DNA of 30,332 nt from Chloroflexota bacterium (GTDB lineage Bacteria > Chloroflexota > Dehalococcoidia > UBA2979), in contig CANFFZ010000012.1 of assembly GCA_947446155.1 (NCBI GenBank), positions 1 to 30,332 of the forward strand. The letters run 5' to 3'. The notes beneath the pieces were generated by a model, which was not told the origin of the DNA, made no database searches, and saw only the letters and a program-made list of their open reading frames with translations. Positions within the stretch are counted from its first letter, which is position 1. Every line of letters begins with the position of its first letter. Below, one piece after another: positions 15,988 through 25,067 of the stretch. A program made the position numbers and the translations under genes.

Positions 15988-17628
15988 ATGAGCCAGAACC
16001 GACTGCTCGCCGTACTTCTCGGCGTCCTTGCCGCGCTGGTGCTCGTGGTCGGCGGCCTCTCCGCTGTCCTCCTCCTTGGAGGGAAGAGCGAAGATGACGG
16101 CGGCACCACGACCTCGGGCGGGACTGGCGGCGCCGGCGGCGACGCCAAGGGCGTCCTCCGCATCCCCGGGAGCGACCCCGTGACGCTCGACCCGCACATT
16201 GCGGGTGACGCCACCTCCGCCGAGTACATCGTGGAGATCTACAGCGGCCTCGTCACCATCTCGCCCAAACTCGACATCGAGATGGACCTCGCGGAGAAGG
16301 TGGAGATCTCGCAGGACGGGAAGCAGTACACCTTCACGCTTCGTGCGGACGCGACGTTCCACAGCGGGCGCAAGGTCACGGCCACAGACATCAAGTACTC
16401 GATCGAGCGAGCCTCCTCGAAGGAACTTCAGTCGCCGACGGCGATCACCTACCTGGGGGACATCATTGGCGTGCGGGAGCACTTCGCGGGCCTCGCCAAG
16501 GACGTGAAGGGTGTCGAGGTCATCGACGAGCGCCATGTGCGCTTCACCATCGACGCGCCGAAGCCGTACTTCCTCGCCAAGTTGACCTACCCGACGGCCT
16601 TCGTCGTGGACAAGACCCAGATCGAGGGCAACCCGCGTAACTGGTCGCGCAAGCCGAACGCCACGGGCCCGTACAAACTGGCGGAGTGGCGCCTCGGCGA
16701 GCGGATCGTGCTCGAGGCCAACGCGAAGTTCTACCTCGGGGCTCCGAAACTGAAGGAGGCGAACTACCTCCTCGCCGGTGGTTCAGCGCTCACGCGGTTC
16801 GAGAACAACGAACTCGATATCGCGAGTATTTCGGTCAACGACATCGACCGGGCGCGGGACACGAAGAGCGACCTGAGCAAGGTCTACAAGGCGTGGCCTC
16901 AGTTCTCCATCGCTTACATCGCCTTCAACACCAGCGTCTCGCCGTTCGACGACCCTGCGGTGCGTCGCGCGATGGGGATGGCAATCGACCGGAAGCGCGT
17001 GGCGGAGATCACGTTCAAGAACATGCTTCAGCCGGCGAATGGCATCCTGATGCCGCAGATGCCGGGCTACACGCCCGAAGACAAGACGCTGCCGTACAAC
17101 CTCGACGCCGCGAAGGCTGAACTCGCAAAGTCGAAGTACGCCGGGAAGATGCCGCCGATCCAGATCACCGAGGTCGGCGCGGGCGCCGTGGCGGCGATCG
17201 ACACGCAGGCGTTCCTCGAACTGTGGAAGCAGATCGGGCTGAACATCAGCATCCGGCAGACGGACTTCGCGACGTTCCTGGCGGACCAGGACGCGGGCCG
17301 GCTGCAGGCGTTCAACGCGGGCTGGATCATGGACTACCCGGACCCGGAAGACATCCTAGACGTGAAGTTCCACTCCGGCTCGCCGCTGAACGACGTCGAC
17401 TACAAGAACCCTGAGGTCGACAAACTGCTGGACGCCGCGCGGATCGAGGCGAACCCCGCCCGCCGCCTGGACATCTACCGGCAGGCCGAGAAGAAGATCC
17501 TGGACGACGCTGCCTGGCTCCCGCTGTACTTCTCCCAGTCGCACGTAGTGGTGAAGGACGGCGTGAAGAACTGGTTCGAGCCACCGATGGTGGTGCCGCG
17601 TCTCCGGTTCATCGAGTTGGCGCGATAG
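15988..17628 (+). CDS. Oligopeptide-type ABC transporter substrate-binding protein (SBP family 5)
   Basis: A 546-aa extracellular solute receptor. A hydrophobic N-terminal helix (about 5-31) is followed by a Gly/Thr/Ser linker (GGTTTSGGTGGAGG). There is no Cys after the helix, so it is not a lipobox protein; it is probably anchored by the uncleaved helix. The fold is of the DppA/OppA family: DPVTLDPHIAGDATSAEYI, ADATFHSGRKVTATDIKYS, NATGPYKL, FNTSVSPFDDPAVRRAMGMA, and the C-terminal DPEDILD stretch. Substrate is probably peptides or a similar solute; it cannot be specified. TATGCT at 15916-15921 may be its -10. Two permeases follow. Confidence 0.88.
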   Translation: MSQNRLLAVLLGVLAALVLVVGGLSAVLLLGGKSEDDGGTTTSGGTGGAGGDAKGVLRIPGSDPVTLDPHIAGDATSAEYIVEIYSGLVTISPKLDIEMDLAEKVEISQDGKQYTFTLRADATFHSGRKVTATDIKYSIERASSKELQSPTAITYLGDIIGVREHFAGLAKDVKGVEVIDERHVRFTIDAPKPYFLAKLTYPTAFVVDKTQIEGNPRNWSRKPNATGPYKLAEWRLGERIVLEANAKFYLGAPKLKEANYLLAGGSALTRFENNELDIASISVNDIDRARDTKSDLSKVYKAWPQFSIAYIAFNTSVSPFDDPAVRRAMGMAIDRKRVAEITFKNMLQPANGILMPQMPGYTPEDKTLPYNLDAAKAELAKSKYAGKMPPIQITEVGAGAVAAIDTQAFLELWKQIGLNISIRQTDFATFLADQDAGRLQAFNAGWIMDYPDPEDILDVKFHSGSPLNDVDYKNPEVDKLLDAARIEANPARRLDIYRQAEKKILDDAAWLPLYFSQSHVVVKDGVKNWFEPPMVVPRLRFIELAR

Positions 17629-17672
17629 GCGAACGGGTAAAGGCAGCGGGCTGCGTGCAGGAGGGGTGACTG

Positions 17673-18656
17673 ATGGGCGCATACGTCGTCCGCCGTCTGC
17701 TCTGGCTGCCAGTCGTGCTGTTCTTCGTCTCCTTCGGGACGTTCACCCTCGCGCGGTTTGGGCCGGGCGACCCGGTCAGTGTGACTGCGGGTCAGGTGCG
17801 TGACCCGGAGGTACTGGCCCAGATCCGCAGGGACCGCGGACTCGACTCGAATGTCGTCGTCCAGTACACCCGGTGGCTGAAGAAGGCCGTCCAGGGCGAC
17901 TTCGGGGAGTCCTATCTGCAGAAGGGCTTCTCGGTCTCCGAGTTGATCTTCCCACGCATGTGGATCTCCGCCCAACTCGGCATCATCGCGCTCGTCATCG
18001 TGTTCGTGATCGGGATACCGATGGGACTGCTGGCCGCGAGGTTCGCGGGGTCGTGGATCGACCCGGCGATCATCGGGACGCTGCTGTTCCTGCAGGCGAT
18101 CCCGGTGCTCGTGATCATTCCGCCGCTGATCTGGCTGTTCGGGCTCCAACTCAACTGGCTGCCGGTGGGCGGCTGGGATGGGGTGTTCGAGATCTGGTGG
18201 ATCGCCGGGGTCGTCGCGATCCCGATCCCTGACCCGCACCTCTACATCCCGCTGGTAGCGTTCACCCTCCCCGGCTTTGTCTCCGTCGCTCGCCTCGTGC
18301 GCGTGAGCGCCCTAGAGGTGAACCTCGAAGACTTCGTGCGGACGGCCCGGTCCAAGGGGCTCTCGGAGACGGCGGTGCAGTTCCGGCACGTGCTGCCGAA
18401 CTCGCTCCTCCCGCTCATCACCGTGGTCGGCTTTGCGCTTGCCGGGGTGATCGAGGGTGCCCTGTTCGTCGAGACCCTGCTGGGGATCAACGGCATCGGA
18501 CGGTTCACCTTCGAGGCGGTGGTGAGCCGTGACTATGACGTGATCCTCGCGACGACGGTGATCTTCTCGGCGGCATTCGTCCTAATGAACCTCGTCGCAG
18601 AGGTCGCCTACGGCTTCGTTGACCCGCGTGTACGCATCGGGGCCTCGCGAGGATGA
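17673..18656 (+). CDS. ABC transporter permease, DppB/OppB type
   Basis: A 327-aa membrane protein. It starts YVVRRLLWLPVVLFFVSFGTF, the standard DppB opening. The EAA-type cytoplasmic loop that contacts the ATPase is EDFVRTARSKGLSETAVQFRHVLPN. About six TMs. It has a larger extracytoplasmic loop around 155-190 (LNWLPVGGWDGVFE...) than the shortest members. A strong SD (GGAGGGG) sits 7 nt before ATG 17673. Its stop overlaps the next gene by 4 nt (ATGA), so the two permeases are coupled and likely form a heterodimer. Confidence 0.9.
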   Translation: MGAYVVRRLLWLPVVLFFVSFGTFTLARFGPGDPVSVTAGQVRDPEVLAQIRRDRGLDSNVVVQYTRWLKKAVQGDFGESYLQKGFSVSELIFPRMWISAQLGIIALVIVFVIGIPMGLLAARFAGSWIDPAIIGTLLFLQAIPVLVIIPPLIWLFGLQLNWLPVGGWDGVFEIWWIAGVVAIPIPDPHLYIPLVAFTLPGFVSVARLVRVSALEVNLEDFVRTARSKGLSETAVQFRHVLPNSLLPLITVVGFALAGVIEGALFVETLLGINGIGRFTFEAVVSRDYDVILATTVIFSAAFVLMNLVAEVAYGFVDPRVRIGASRG

Positions 18657-19618
18657 CCGCACCCGCTGCGCTCGCGCCTGTCGCCGAGAGCGCGCCCGTC
18701 AAAGGGACGAGCGAGTGGCGGATTGTCCTTGGCCGGATGCGCCGGAAGCGTCTGGCCCTGATCTCGTTGGTGATCATCTCGATCATCTACGGCGCGGGGG
18801 TGCTGGCTCCGGTGCTGGCGCCGTATTCCCCGACGCAGACAAACCTCGACCGCCCGGTGGAGAGGCCGAGCCGTGATCATCTGTTCGGCACCGACCGGCT
18901 GGGCCGCGACGAACTGAGCCGCGCGATGTACTCCGCGCGCACGACGCTCATCGTGACGAGCGCGGTCGTGCTGTCGGGCGGGCTCATTATTGGGAACACC
19001 CTCGGGCTGCTCGCGGGCTACCGAGGTGGGTGGGTGGACACGCTCGTCATGCGGGTGGGGGACGTGTTCTCGTCGCTGCCGTCGCTGGTGATGCTGATCC
19101 TGATCAACGCGACGCTGGGGCCGCGCGTGACCGAGTGGACTCGCTGGGTGGAGGACCACACCCCGCTCAGTGGGCTCGTCGCCTCCGGCTTCCCCTCGTA
19201 CCTCCTCGTGTTCTCGGCGCTCTCACTGTTCTTCTGGGTGGGGACGGCGAGAGTGATCCGGGCGCAGGTGCTCCAGTTGCGAGAGCGGGACTACATCATG
19301 GCCGCGGAGTCATTGGGGGCGTCGCCGGTGCGGGTGATCCTCCAGCACCTCCTCCCGAACGTCTCCTTCCTGATCATCCTGTCGCTGTCCGCCACGCTCG
19401 GCGGGATCGCGGGCTCCGAGATCGTGCTGACGTGGTTCGGCGTGGGCGTACAGCCGCCGGCCGCCTCGTTCGGCGCGATGCTGTTCGAGGGCTCGGGGAC
19501 GCGGACGTTCGCGTCCAACCCGCACCTGCTGCTGGTCCCCGGGATCATCATCACGCTGCTCCTCTTCGCCTTCGCCCTGCTGGGCGATGCCCTGAATGAC
19601 GCCATCCGAGGGCGCTAG
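18653..19618 (+). CDS. ABC transporter permease, DppC/OppC type
   Basis: A 321-aa partner of the preceding permease. RMRRKRLALISLVIISIIYG is the N-terminal TM. DHLFGTDRLGRDELSRAMY is the diagnostic DppC segment. The EAA loop is ERDYIMAAESLGASPVRVIL, followed by LPN. An insertion of about 25 residues (TEWTRWVEDHTPLSGLVAS) sits before the fourth span. No ATPase genes follow: the next gene is tig after 165 nt. The energising subunits must be encoded elsewhere or shared with another system. Confidence 0.9.
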   Translation: MTAPAALAPVAESAPVKGTSEWRIVLGRMRRKRLALISLVIISIIYGAGVLAPVLAPYSPTQTNLDRPVERPSRDHLFGTDRLGRDELSRAMYSARTTLIVTSAVVLSGGLIIGNTLGLLAGYRGGWVDTLVMRVGDVFSSLPSLVMLILINATLGPRVTEWTRWVEDHTPLSGLVASGFPSYLLVFSALSLFFWVGTARVIRAQVLQLRERDYIMAAESLGASPVRVILQHLLPNVSFLIILSLSATLGGIAGSEIVLTWFGVGVQPPAASFGAMLFEGSGTRTFASNPHLLLVPGIIITLLLFAFALLGDALNDAIRGR

Positions 19619-19675
19619 GCGGGCCGTCCGGAGCGTGTCCGGGGTTTCCCTGACGGAAGTCTGAATCAGTCTGCG

Positions 19676-19684
19676 TGCTATATT
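19676..19684 (+). promoter_or_regulatory. Extended -10 promoter of the tig-clpPX cluster
   Basis: TGC-TATATT (hexamer 19679-19684) is a near-perfect extended -10. No good -35 lies 16-19 bp upstream, consistent with extended -10 promoters. A start near 19691 gives a leader of about 93 nt before the TTG of tig. Confidence 0.6.
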
Positions 19685-19725
19685 GGATTCACCGCGAATT
19701 GCCCTGCGCGGAGGGGAATCACGCC

Positions 19726-19755
19726 CGTCGTGACGGCACCTGAGTGCCCTCGACG
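19726..19755 (+). other. Candidate stem-loop in the tig 5' leader
   Basis: CGTCG (19726-19730) pairs with CGACG (19751-19755), enclosing GGCAC (19735-19739) paired with GTGCC (19744-19748) around CTGA; small internal loops separate the two helices. It lies 28 nt before the start codon. Possible regulatory or stability element; not a known riboswitch that I recognise. Confidence 0.35.
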
Positions 19756-19783
19756 GTGCGACTGAGCGAGGGAACGCACGCCG

Positions 19784-21208
19784 TTGACCATTACCGTTGA
19801 ACGTCTGCCCAATGCGCGCGTCTCGCTGGAGATCGCGGTCGACTCTGAGACCGTGGAGCGACACATGGAGCGCGCGGTCACCCGCGTCTCCCGTCAGGTC
19901 CGCATCCCCGGATTCCGCCCCGGCCACGTGCCGCGCAAGATGCTCGAACGTCACGTCGGCACCGCCGCTCTCCTCCAGGAGGCCCTCCAGGAGTTGCTCC
20001 CGGAGGTCTACTCCCAGGCCATCGAGGAGCAGCAGGTCGACGCCATCGACCAGCCCGAGTTCGACCTGAAGTCGACGGAGCCGCTCGTCGTCACCGCCAT
20101 CGTCCCCGTCCGGCCCGAGGTCAGCCTGAACGACTACACCGCGCTGCGGGCCTCGATGCCTGAGGTGAAAGTGGACTCGGAGCAGGTGGAGCAGACGCTG
20201 CTCAACCTGCTCCGCCAGTACGCCGTCCTCGAGCCTGTCGAGCGCGCCGTGGACTGGGACGACCACATCCGTGCGGATGTGTCGGTCAGCGTCGAGGGTC
20301 AGCGCGAGCCGCACGAGGAGACCGACGCCGAGTTCCCGATCCGAAAGAACTCCGTCGTCTCGCTGCCCGGTTTCGTGGAGCGCCTCGTCGGCCTGAGCGC
20401 TGGCGGCCCTCACACCATCGAGTTCGACCTGCCCGAGGACTTCACGGCGGAGGAAATCCGCGGCAAGAAGGCCACCTACCAGGTGACGATTCACGAGGTG
20501 AAGCGGGAAGTCCTGCCCAAACTCGACGACGAGTTCGCGAAGTCCCTCGGCGAAGAGTCGATCGAGACGGTCGCCGCGCTGCGCGAGCGGGTCGAGGGCG
20601 ACCTGAGCAAAAACCTCGAGCACAACGCTCGCGAGGGCTACCACAACGAGATCATTGACCTGCTGGTCGCGACCGCCACCATCGACTACCCCGAGGTGCT
20701 GGTGCGCCGCGAGGTCGACCGGCTGATCGACCGCGAGTCCAACCACGCTTCGCACTCGGAGGAAGGTCTGCGCAACTGGCTCGCCGCGATCGGCCAGACC
20801 GAGGAAGAGCTCCGCGACGCGCTGGGCGAGCAGGCTGACCTGAGCGTCCGCCGCGCCCTCGTACTCGGCCAACTCGTCGAGCAGGAATCGATCGCTCCGA
20901 CGGACGAGCAGGTGGACGCCGAGATCGACTCTCTGGTGACCGGCATGGCCGGCTCCACCCCGGAGAACCAGGTCGCCATCCGCAACCTGTTCGACACCCC
21001 GGACGGCCGCATCTCGATCCGCAACCAGTTGCAGACCCGCCTGGCGGTCGAGCGGCTGGAAGCGATCTGCTCGGCGCCGGAAGACACCTCGGCGGCCCCG
21101 CAGCGCCAGAGCCGGCGCCGCCGGGCTGGCACAGCCGAGGATGCCCCAGAGGCGGACGAGGCCAGCGAGACGACCGAAGAGGCCTCGGAGGCACCGGTCA
21201 CCGAGTGA
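19784..21208 (+). CDS. tig: Trigger factor, ribosome-associated chaperone
   Basis: A 474-aa chaperone that docks at ribosomal protein L23 and shields nascent chains. The ribosome-binding loop is GFRPGHVPR (43-51), a variant of GFRxGKxP with His replacing Lys. The FKBP-type PPIase domain spans about 150-245, followed by a helical C-domain. A tail of about 40 residues (EDTSAAPQRQSRRRR, then Glu/Ala/Thr-rich) goes beyond the usual 430-aa length. The start is TTG 19784 (TITVERL), the only reasonable start given the conserved beginning; a purine-rich GCGAGGGA lies about 10 nt upstream. It is followed by clpP and clpX, a common order. Confidence 0.95.
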   Translation: MTITVERLPNARVSLEIAVDSETVERHMERAVTRVSRQVRIPGFRPGHVPRKMLERHVGTAALLQEALQELLPEVYSQAIEEQQVDAIDQPEFDLKSTEPLVVTAIVPVRPEVSLNDYTALRASMPEVKVDSEQVEQTLLNLLRQYAVLEPVERAVDWDDHIRADVSVSVEGQREPHEETDAEFPIRKNSVVSLPGFVERLVGLSAGGPHTIEFDLPEDFTAEEIRGKKATYQVTIHEVKREVLPKLDDEFAKSLGEESIETVAALRERVEGDLSKNLEHNAREGYHNEIIDLLVATATIDYPEVLVRREVDRLIDRESNHASHSEEGLRNWLAAIGQTEEELRDALGEQADLSVRRALVLGQLVEQESIAPTDEQVDAEIDSLVTGMAGSTPENQVAIRNLFDTPDGRISIRNQLQTRLAVERLEAICSAPEDTSAAPQRQSRRRRAGTAEDAPEADEASETTEEASEAPVTE

Positions 21209-21283
21209 CATTCAGCGGGAATCCGACAACTAGGCGGCAGTGACAGCAGCAGATCGGCCCGACGGACTGGACAGGAAGCACAG

Positions 21284-21925
21284 ATGACCTACCGCGCGCC
21301 CAACATGCAGGACTTTTCTCCGGGATTCCTCAAGCCGCAGAGCATTGTGCCGATGGTGGTGGAGACAACGGCGCGCGGGGAACGCGCGTATGACATCTAC
21401 TCCTTGCTGCTCAAGGAGCGGATCGTCTTCCTCGGCACGCCGATCGATGATCAGGTGGCGAACTCGATCGTCGCCCAGCTGCTCTTCCTTGACCGCGAAG
21501 ATCCGGAGCGGGACATCTCGCTCTACATCAACTCTCCGGGCGGGATGATCTACGCCGGGCTCGCGATCATGGACACGATGCACCTGATCCGCGCGGACGT
21601 GAGCACGATCGCCGTCGGGGTGACCGCCTCGATGGGGACGGTGCTGCTGTCCGTGGGCCAGAAGGGGAAGCGCTACGCGTTGCCGAACACCACGGTGCAC
21701 ATGCACCAGGCGCTCGGTGGAGGCAGCGGCCAGGCGTCGGATGTGGAGATCGCGGCTCGGGAGCTGCTCCGGAACAACGCGAAGATCCGCCAGATCCTCG
21801 CTGACGCCACCGGCCAGACGCTCGACCAGATCAAGCACGACACTGACCGCGACATCTACATGACGGCCGAGGAGGCGAAGGCCTACGGCCTGGTGGACGA
21901 AATCCTCGCGCGGCCGGCCTCGTAG
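21284..21925 (+). CDS. clpP: ATP-dependent Clp protease proteolytic subunit
   Basis: A 213-aa serine protease forming the double-heptamer chamber. Catalytic triad: S116 in TASMG, H141 in HMHQA, and D190 in DTDRDIYM; these line up with E. coli S97, H122 and D171 at a constant offset of 19. INSPGG (83-88) is the oxyanion segment. Residues 1-22 form an N-terminal extension before the usual IVPMVVE start of the mature enzyme, and may be removed as a propeptide. SD AGGAAG precedes ATG 21284. ClpX follows after 90 nt, with inverted repeats between. Confidence 0.97.
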   Translation: MTYRAPNMQDFSPGFLKPQSIVPMVVETTARGERAYDIYSLLLKERIVFLGTPIDDQVANSIVAQLLFLDREDPERDISLYINSPGGMIYAGLAIMDTMHLIRADVSTIAVGVTASMGTVLLSVGQKGKRYALPNTTVHMHQALGGGSGQASDVEIAARELLRNNAKIRQILADATGQTLDQIKHDTDRDIYMTAEEAKAYGLVDEILARPAS

Positions 21926-21988
21926 CCGGCGGCGGGGTTCGAGGCCGGACGATGGCCCGGCGGGGACGGTAGGCCGGGGACACCGGCC
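21914..21988 (+). other. Two inverted repeats between clpP and clpX
   Basis: First, a 9-bp perfect repeat CCGGCCTCG (21914-21922) / CGAGGCCGG (21940-21948), whose 17-nt loop contains the clpP stop codon. Second, GGCCGG-GGACA-CCGGCC (21972-21988). Neither is followed by T-runs. They may protect the clpP mRNA end, attenuate clpX, or just reflect GC-rich DNA. Confidence 0.4.
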
Positions 21989-22015
21989 AGCGTGCGGGGT
22001 AGTCCGGGGGGCGTG

Positions 22016-23317
22016 ATGGCCGGTAGCACCACCCGTGGCAGTCGAGTGCAGTACAACTGCTCCTTCTGCGGCAAGAACCAGGATCAGGTCAAGCGATTGA
22101 TCGCGGGTCCGGGCGCCGTCTATATCTGCGACGAGTGCGTTGACCTCTGCCAGGAGATCATCAACGAGGAGGCCAGCGGCACCGCGAAGGCGGCCAAGGG
22201 CTCCGGCAACAAGTCCCGCACCCCGCAGGAGATCGTCGGACTCCTTGACGAGTACATCGTCGGGCAGGATCGGACGAAGCGCGTCCTGGCTGTGGCCGTC
22301 TACAACCACTACAAGCGCATCGACTCCCCCGCCCAGGCGGACATCCAACTCGACAAGTCGAACATCCTCCTCGTCGGCCCCACGGGTACCGGCAAGACCG
22401 AGTTCGCACGCACCCTCGCGCGGATGCTCGACGTGCCGTTCTCGATCGCGGACGCGACCGCGCTGACCGAGGCCGGTTACGTGGGTGAGGACGTGGAGAA
22501 CATCCTCCTGCACCTCATCCAAGCCGCCGACTTCGACATCCAGAAGGCGGAGCGCGGCATCGTCTACATCGACGAGATCGACAAGATCGCGCGGAAGTCC
22601 GACAACCCCTCGATCACGCGCGACGTGTCGGGCGAGGGTGTCCAGCAGGCGCTGCTGAAGATCATCGAGGGCTCAGTCGCCTCGGTGCCGCCGCAGGGCG
22701 GCCGGAAGCACCCGCACCAGGACTTCATCCAGATCAACACGGCCAACATTCTCTTCATCTGCGGTGGCGCCTTCGAGGGCCTCGAGAAGATCGTGGCGAA
22801 GCGCACCGGGCACACCGCGCGCAACCTCGGCTTCGCGCAGGAGGTGCGGTCGCGCGCGGAGATCGAGGCGGAGCGCGCCGCGATCCTGAGCCACGTCTCC
22901 CACGACGACCTGCTCCAGTTCGGGCTGATCCCGGAGTTCGTCGGCCGTCTGCCGGTGCTCTCGACCCTCGACCCGCTGGACGTCGAGATGATGATCGCCA
23001 TCCTCACCCAGCCGAAGAACGCCGTGGCGCGCCAGTTCCAGCGCCTGTTCGGCCTCGACGGCGTCGAGTTGTCCTTCACGGACGAAGCGCTGACGGCGGT
23101 CGCAGAACGCGCGCTGGCCCAGAAGACCGGCGCCCGAGGCCTGCGCACGGTGCTGGAGGAGACGCTGCTGGACGTCATGTTCGACATCCCGTCCCGCCCG
23201 GACATCAAGAAGTGTGTCGTCTCCGCGGAGACGGTCCTGAACCGTCAGCGCCCGCTCCTCCTGACCGCCTCTGGCAGCCAGGTCGATGTCGAGCGCGAAC
23301 GCCTCGAATCCGCCTAG
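22016..23317 (+). CDS. clpX: ATP-dependent Clp protease ATP-binding subunit ClpX
   Basis: A 433-aa AAA+ unfoldase that feeds substrates to ClpP. The N-terminal zinc-binding domain has C15-x2-C18 and C38-x2-C41. Walker A is GPTGTGKT (121-128), the pore loop GYVG (154-157), and Walker B IVYIDEID (182-189). The second region [19 protein letters not shown] is highly conserved. LGF (271-273) is the tripeptide loop docking on ClpP. ATG 22016 is chosen because GGGGGG lies 5 nt upstream and it gives the normal N-terminus; GTG 21992 is in frame but adds atypical residues. Confidence 0.97.
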   Translation: MAGSTTRGSRVQYNCSFCGKNQDQVKRLIAGPGAVYICDECVDLCQEIINEEASGTAKAAKGSGNKSRTPQEIVGLLDEYIVGQDRTKRVLAVAVYNHYKRIDSPAQADIQLDKSNILLVGPTGTGKTEFARTLARMLDVPFSIADATALTEAGYVGEDVENILLHLIQAADFDIQKAERGIVYIDEIDKIARKSDNPSITRDVSGEGVQQALLKIIEGSVASVPPQGGRKHPHQDFIQINTANILFICGGAFEGLEKIVAKRTGHTARNLGFAQEVRSRAEIEAERAAILSHVSHDDLLQFGLIPEFVGRLPVLSTLDPLDVEMMIAILTQPKNAVARQFQRLFGLDGVELSFTDEALTAVAERALAQKTGARGLRTVLEETLLDVMFDIPSRPDIKKCVVSAETVLNRQRPLLLTASGSQVDVERERLESA

Positions 23318-23331
23318 CCCGCACCCTGCGG

Positions 23332-23363
23332 TATCCTCCGGATCTACGACGCCGCCCGGCGTC
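23332..23363 (+). promoter_or_regulatory. Candidate tlyA promoter and leader hairpin
   Basis: TATCCT (23332-23337) fits TANNNT; transcription would start near 23344. Directly after it comes a hairpin GACGCC-GCCC-GGCGTC (23348-23363). There is no T-run. It could also be the end of the clpX transcript. tlyA ATG follows 18 nt after the hairpin. Confidence 0.35.
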
Positions 23364-23381
23364 GCCCCGGACGGCCCGCCG

Positions 23382-24161
23382 ATGACCGCGTCCGCCACCT
23401 CGCGTCCCGCCAAACCTGCCAAGCGGCAGCGCCTCGACGTGCTCTTGGTCGAGCGCGGGCTCGCCTCTGGCCGCGATCGCGCGCAAGCCCTCATTCTCGC
23501 CCGCGAAGTCATGGTCGACGGCCAACTGGCCCTGCGTCCGGCCGCGCCAGTCGCCCCGGATGCCACCATCGAGGTGAAGCACGGGCCGCGCTTCGTCTCC
23601 CGTGGCGGCGATAAGCTTGACCACGCCCTCGAACGCTCCGGGATCGCCGTCGACGGGCTGCGCTGCCTCGATGTGGGCGCGTCGACGGGCGGGTTCACCG
23701 ACTGCCTGCTTCAACGCGGTGCGGCGCGCGTGGTCGCCGTGGACGTCGCTTACGGCGAACTCGCCTCGAAGGTGCGGGACGACGAGCGTGTCGAGGTGGT
23801 CGAGCGCACGAATGCGCGCGACCTGACGCCGCTCGATCCTCCGGCCGACCTCGGGGTCATGGACGTGTCGTTCATCTCCGCGGCGACGGTGCTGCCGGCA
23901 CTCGCGCGTTCGATCCGGCCCGGCGGCGACATGCTCGTCCTCGTGAAGCCGCAGTTCGAGGCGGGCCGCGAGGCGGTGCAGAAGGGCGGTGTCGTGCGTG
24001 ACCCGCTCGTCCACGCGACCTGCATCGCCAAGGTGGCGCTGGCCGCCATCGAGTTGGGCCTGCGCGTGCGAGGCGTGATCCGTTCGCCGCTGTTGGGCCC
24101 GGCGGGGAACCGCGAGTTCTTCCTGTGGTTACACGTTCCTGAAGCGGAGGCCGTCTCGTGA
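23382..24161 (+). CDS. tlyA: TlyA-family rRNA 2'-O-methyltransferase
   Basis: A 259-aa protein with an S4 RNA-binding domain (17-70, RLDVLLVERGLASGRDRAQ) fused to an FtsJ-like Rossmann methyltransferase. SRGGDKL (73-79) starts the catalytic part, DVGASTGGFTD (97-107) is the AdoMet site, and MDVSFIS and VKPQFEAG are conserved TlyA segments. Mycobacterial TlyA methylates 16S C1409 and 23S C1920 and affects capreomycin sensitivity; other members have been called hemolysins, probably wrongly. ATG 23382 is preferred; the longer reading from 23286 overlaps clpX. The stop overlaps nadK (GTGA). Confidence 0.92.
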   Translation: MTASATSRPAKPAKRQRLDVLLVERGLASGRDRAQALILAREVMVDGQLALRPAAPVAPDATIEVKHGPRFVSRGGDKLDHALERSGIAVDGLRCLDVGASTGGFTDCLLQRGAARVVAVDVAYGELASKVRDDERVEVVERTNARDLTPLDPPADLGVMDVSFISAATVLPALARSIRPGGDMLVLVKPQFEAGREAVQKGGVVRDPLVHATCIAKVALAAIELGLRVRGVIRSPLLGPAGNREFFLWLHVPEAEAVS

Positions 24162-25042
24162 CCTTCGCTGTCGACGGCGCCGTTGCGGTTGCCTACCACC
24201 CCGCGGTCGCGGGCGCCGAGGGCGTCGCTCAGGCCCTCGCGCGCGTCGCCGGAGAGGGCGGCCGGCGCGCATGGGTCGAGGTGATGCACGAGGGCGGCGA
24301 TGGCGAGTCGGGGATCATCGAACGGCTGCGGGGGGCGGCGCTGCTGGTGTGCGTTGGTGGCGACGGGACCGTGCTGCGGGCGGCCGCGTTCGCAGCGCAG
24401 GCTGGCGTACCGATCTTTGGTGTGCGCATGGGACGCCTCGGCTTCCTCACGGAGACCATCGAGCCGGAAGCGGTCGGTGACCTCCGCCGCGTCCTCGGCG
24501 GCGAGGCGCGCCTCGAACGGCACGCGATGCTGCAGGCGCGCGTGGACGAGGCCGAGCCGGTCCACGCACTGAACGACGTGGTCATCGGGCGGGGCACGCT
24601 TGGCCGTACCGTCTCGATCGGCGCTAGCGTCGATGGCGTCCTGCTTGCCGAGTATCGGGCGGATGCCCTCGTGATCGCGACGGCGACGGGGTCGACGGGG
24701 TACGCGCTGTCGGTCGGCGGGCCGATCCTGCCGCCCACCTCGCCCGAGATCGTGGTCGTGCCGGTGGCACCGCACCTCACCCGGGCGAACCCCCTCGTCC
24801 TTCCCGCCGGGGCGCGGCTCCGGCTCTCTGTGGAGCGGGGCGAGGAGGCACTGATCACCGCCGATGGCCTCCTGCAGGCCCCCATCGAATCCGGGACGGT
24901 CGTCGAGGTCACCGCCTCGCCTCGGTCAGTCGAGTTCGTACGGCTGGGGGCGGAGAACCAGTTCTACGCCAGCCTCGCGCGCCGCCTCGGCTGGTTGCGG
25001 CCGGACCACGTGATGGAAGACCCGGACGGCCCTGCGGCCTAG
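24158..25042 (+). CDS. nadK: NAD kinase
   Basis: A 294-aa cytosolic kinase that phosphorylates NAD+ to NADP+. The nucleotide loop is GGDGTVLRAA (67-76), with the catalytic Asp at 69. LND (138-140) and ATGSTGY (176-182) are the other conserved NadK motifs, and the late motif VLPAGARLRLSVERG is recognisable. It starts at a GTG overlapping the tlyA stop, so the two are translationally coupled, a frequent tlyA-nadK pairing. Its end is separated from the next gene by 25 nt that include that gene's own promoter. Confidence 0.95.
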   Translation: MTFAVDGAVAVAYHPAVAGAEGVAQALARVAGEGGRRAWVEVMHEGGDGESGIIERLRGAALLVCVGGDGTVLRAAAFAAQAGVPIFGVRMGRLGFLTETIEPEAVGDLRRVLGGEARLERHAMLQARVDEAEPVHALNDVVIGRGTLGRTVSIGASVDGVLLAEYRADALVIATATGSTGYALSVGGPILPPTSPEIVVVPVAPHLTRANPLVLPAGARLRLSVERGEEALITADGLLQAPIESGTVVEVTASPRSVEFVRLGAENQFYASLARRLGWLRPDHVMEDPDGPAA

Positions 25043-25055
25043 CAGAGCGTCGAGG

Positions 25056-25067
25056 TAGACTGACGCC
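25056..25067 (+). promoter_or_regulatory. Leaderless-type promoter (TAGACT-N6-ATG)
   Basis: TAGACT (25056-25061), six bases, then ATG 25068. The geometry is identical to the priA, hemW and 12513 promoters. It indicates that the acetyltransferase has its own start despite lying 25 nt after nadK. No clear -35. Confidence 0.6.

Noticed and set aside
19310..21211. 633-codon minus-strand open frame opposite tig and the upstream permease
   Set aside because: It spans two real genes and an intergenic promoter, has no recognisable domain, and results from the GC-rich codon bias of tig.
21230..22522. 430-codon minus-strand frame opposite clpP and clpX
   Set aside because: Overlaps two highly conserved genes on the other strand; no domain seen.
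23286..23381. Longer N-terminus for TlyA starting at 23286
   Set aside because: It would overlap the clpX 3' end in another frame and add about 32 Pro/Ala-rich residues before an already complete S4 domain.
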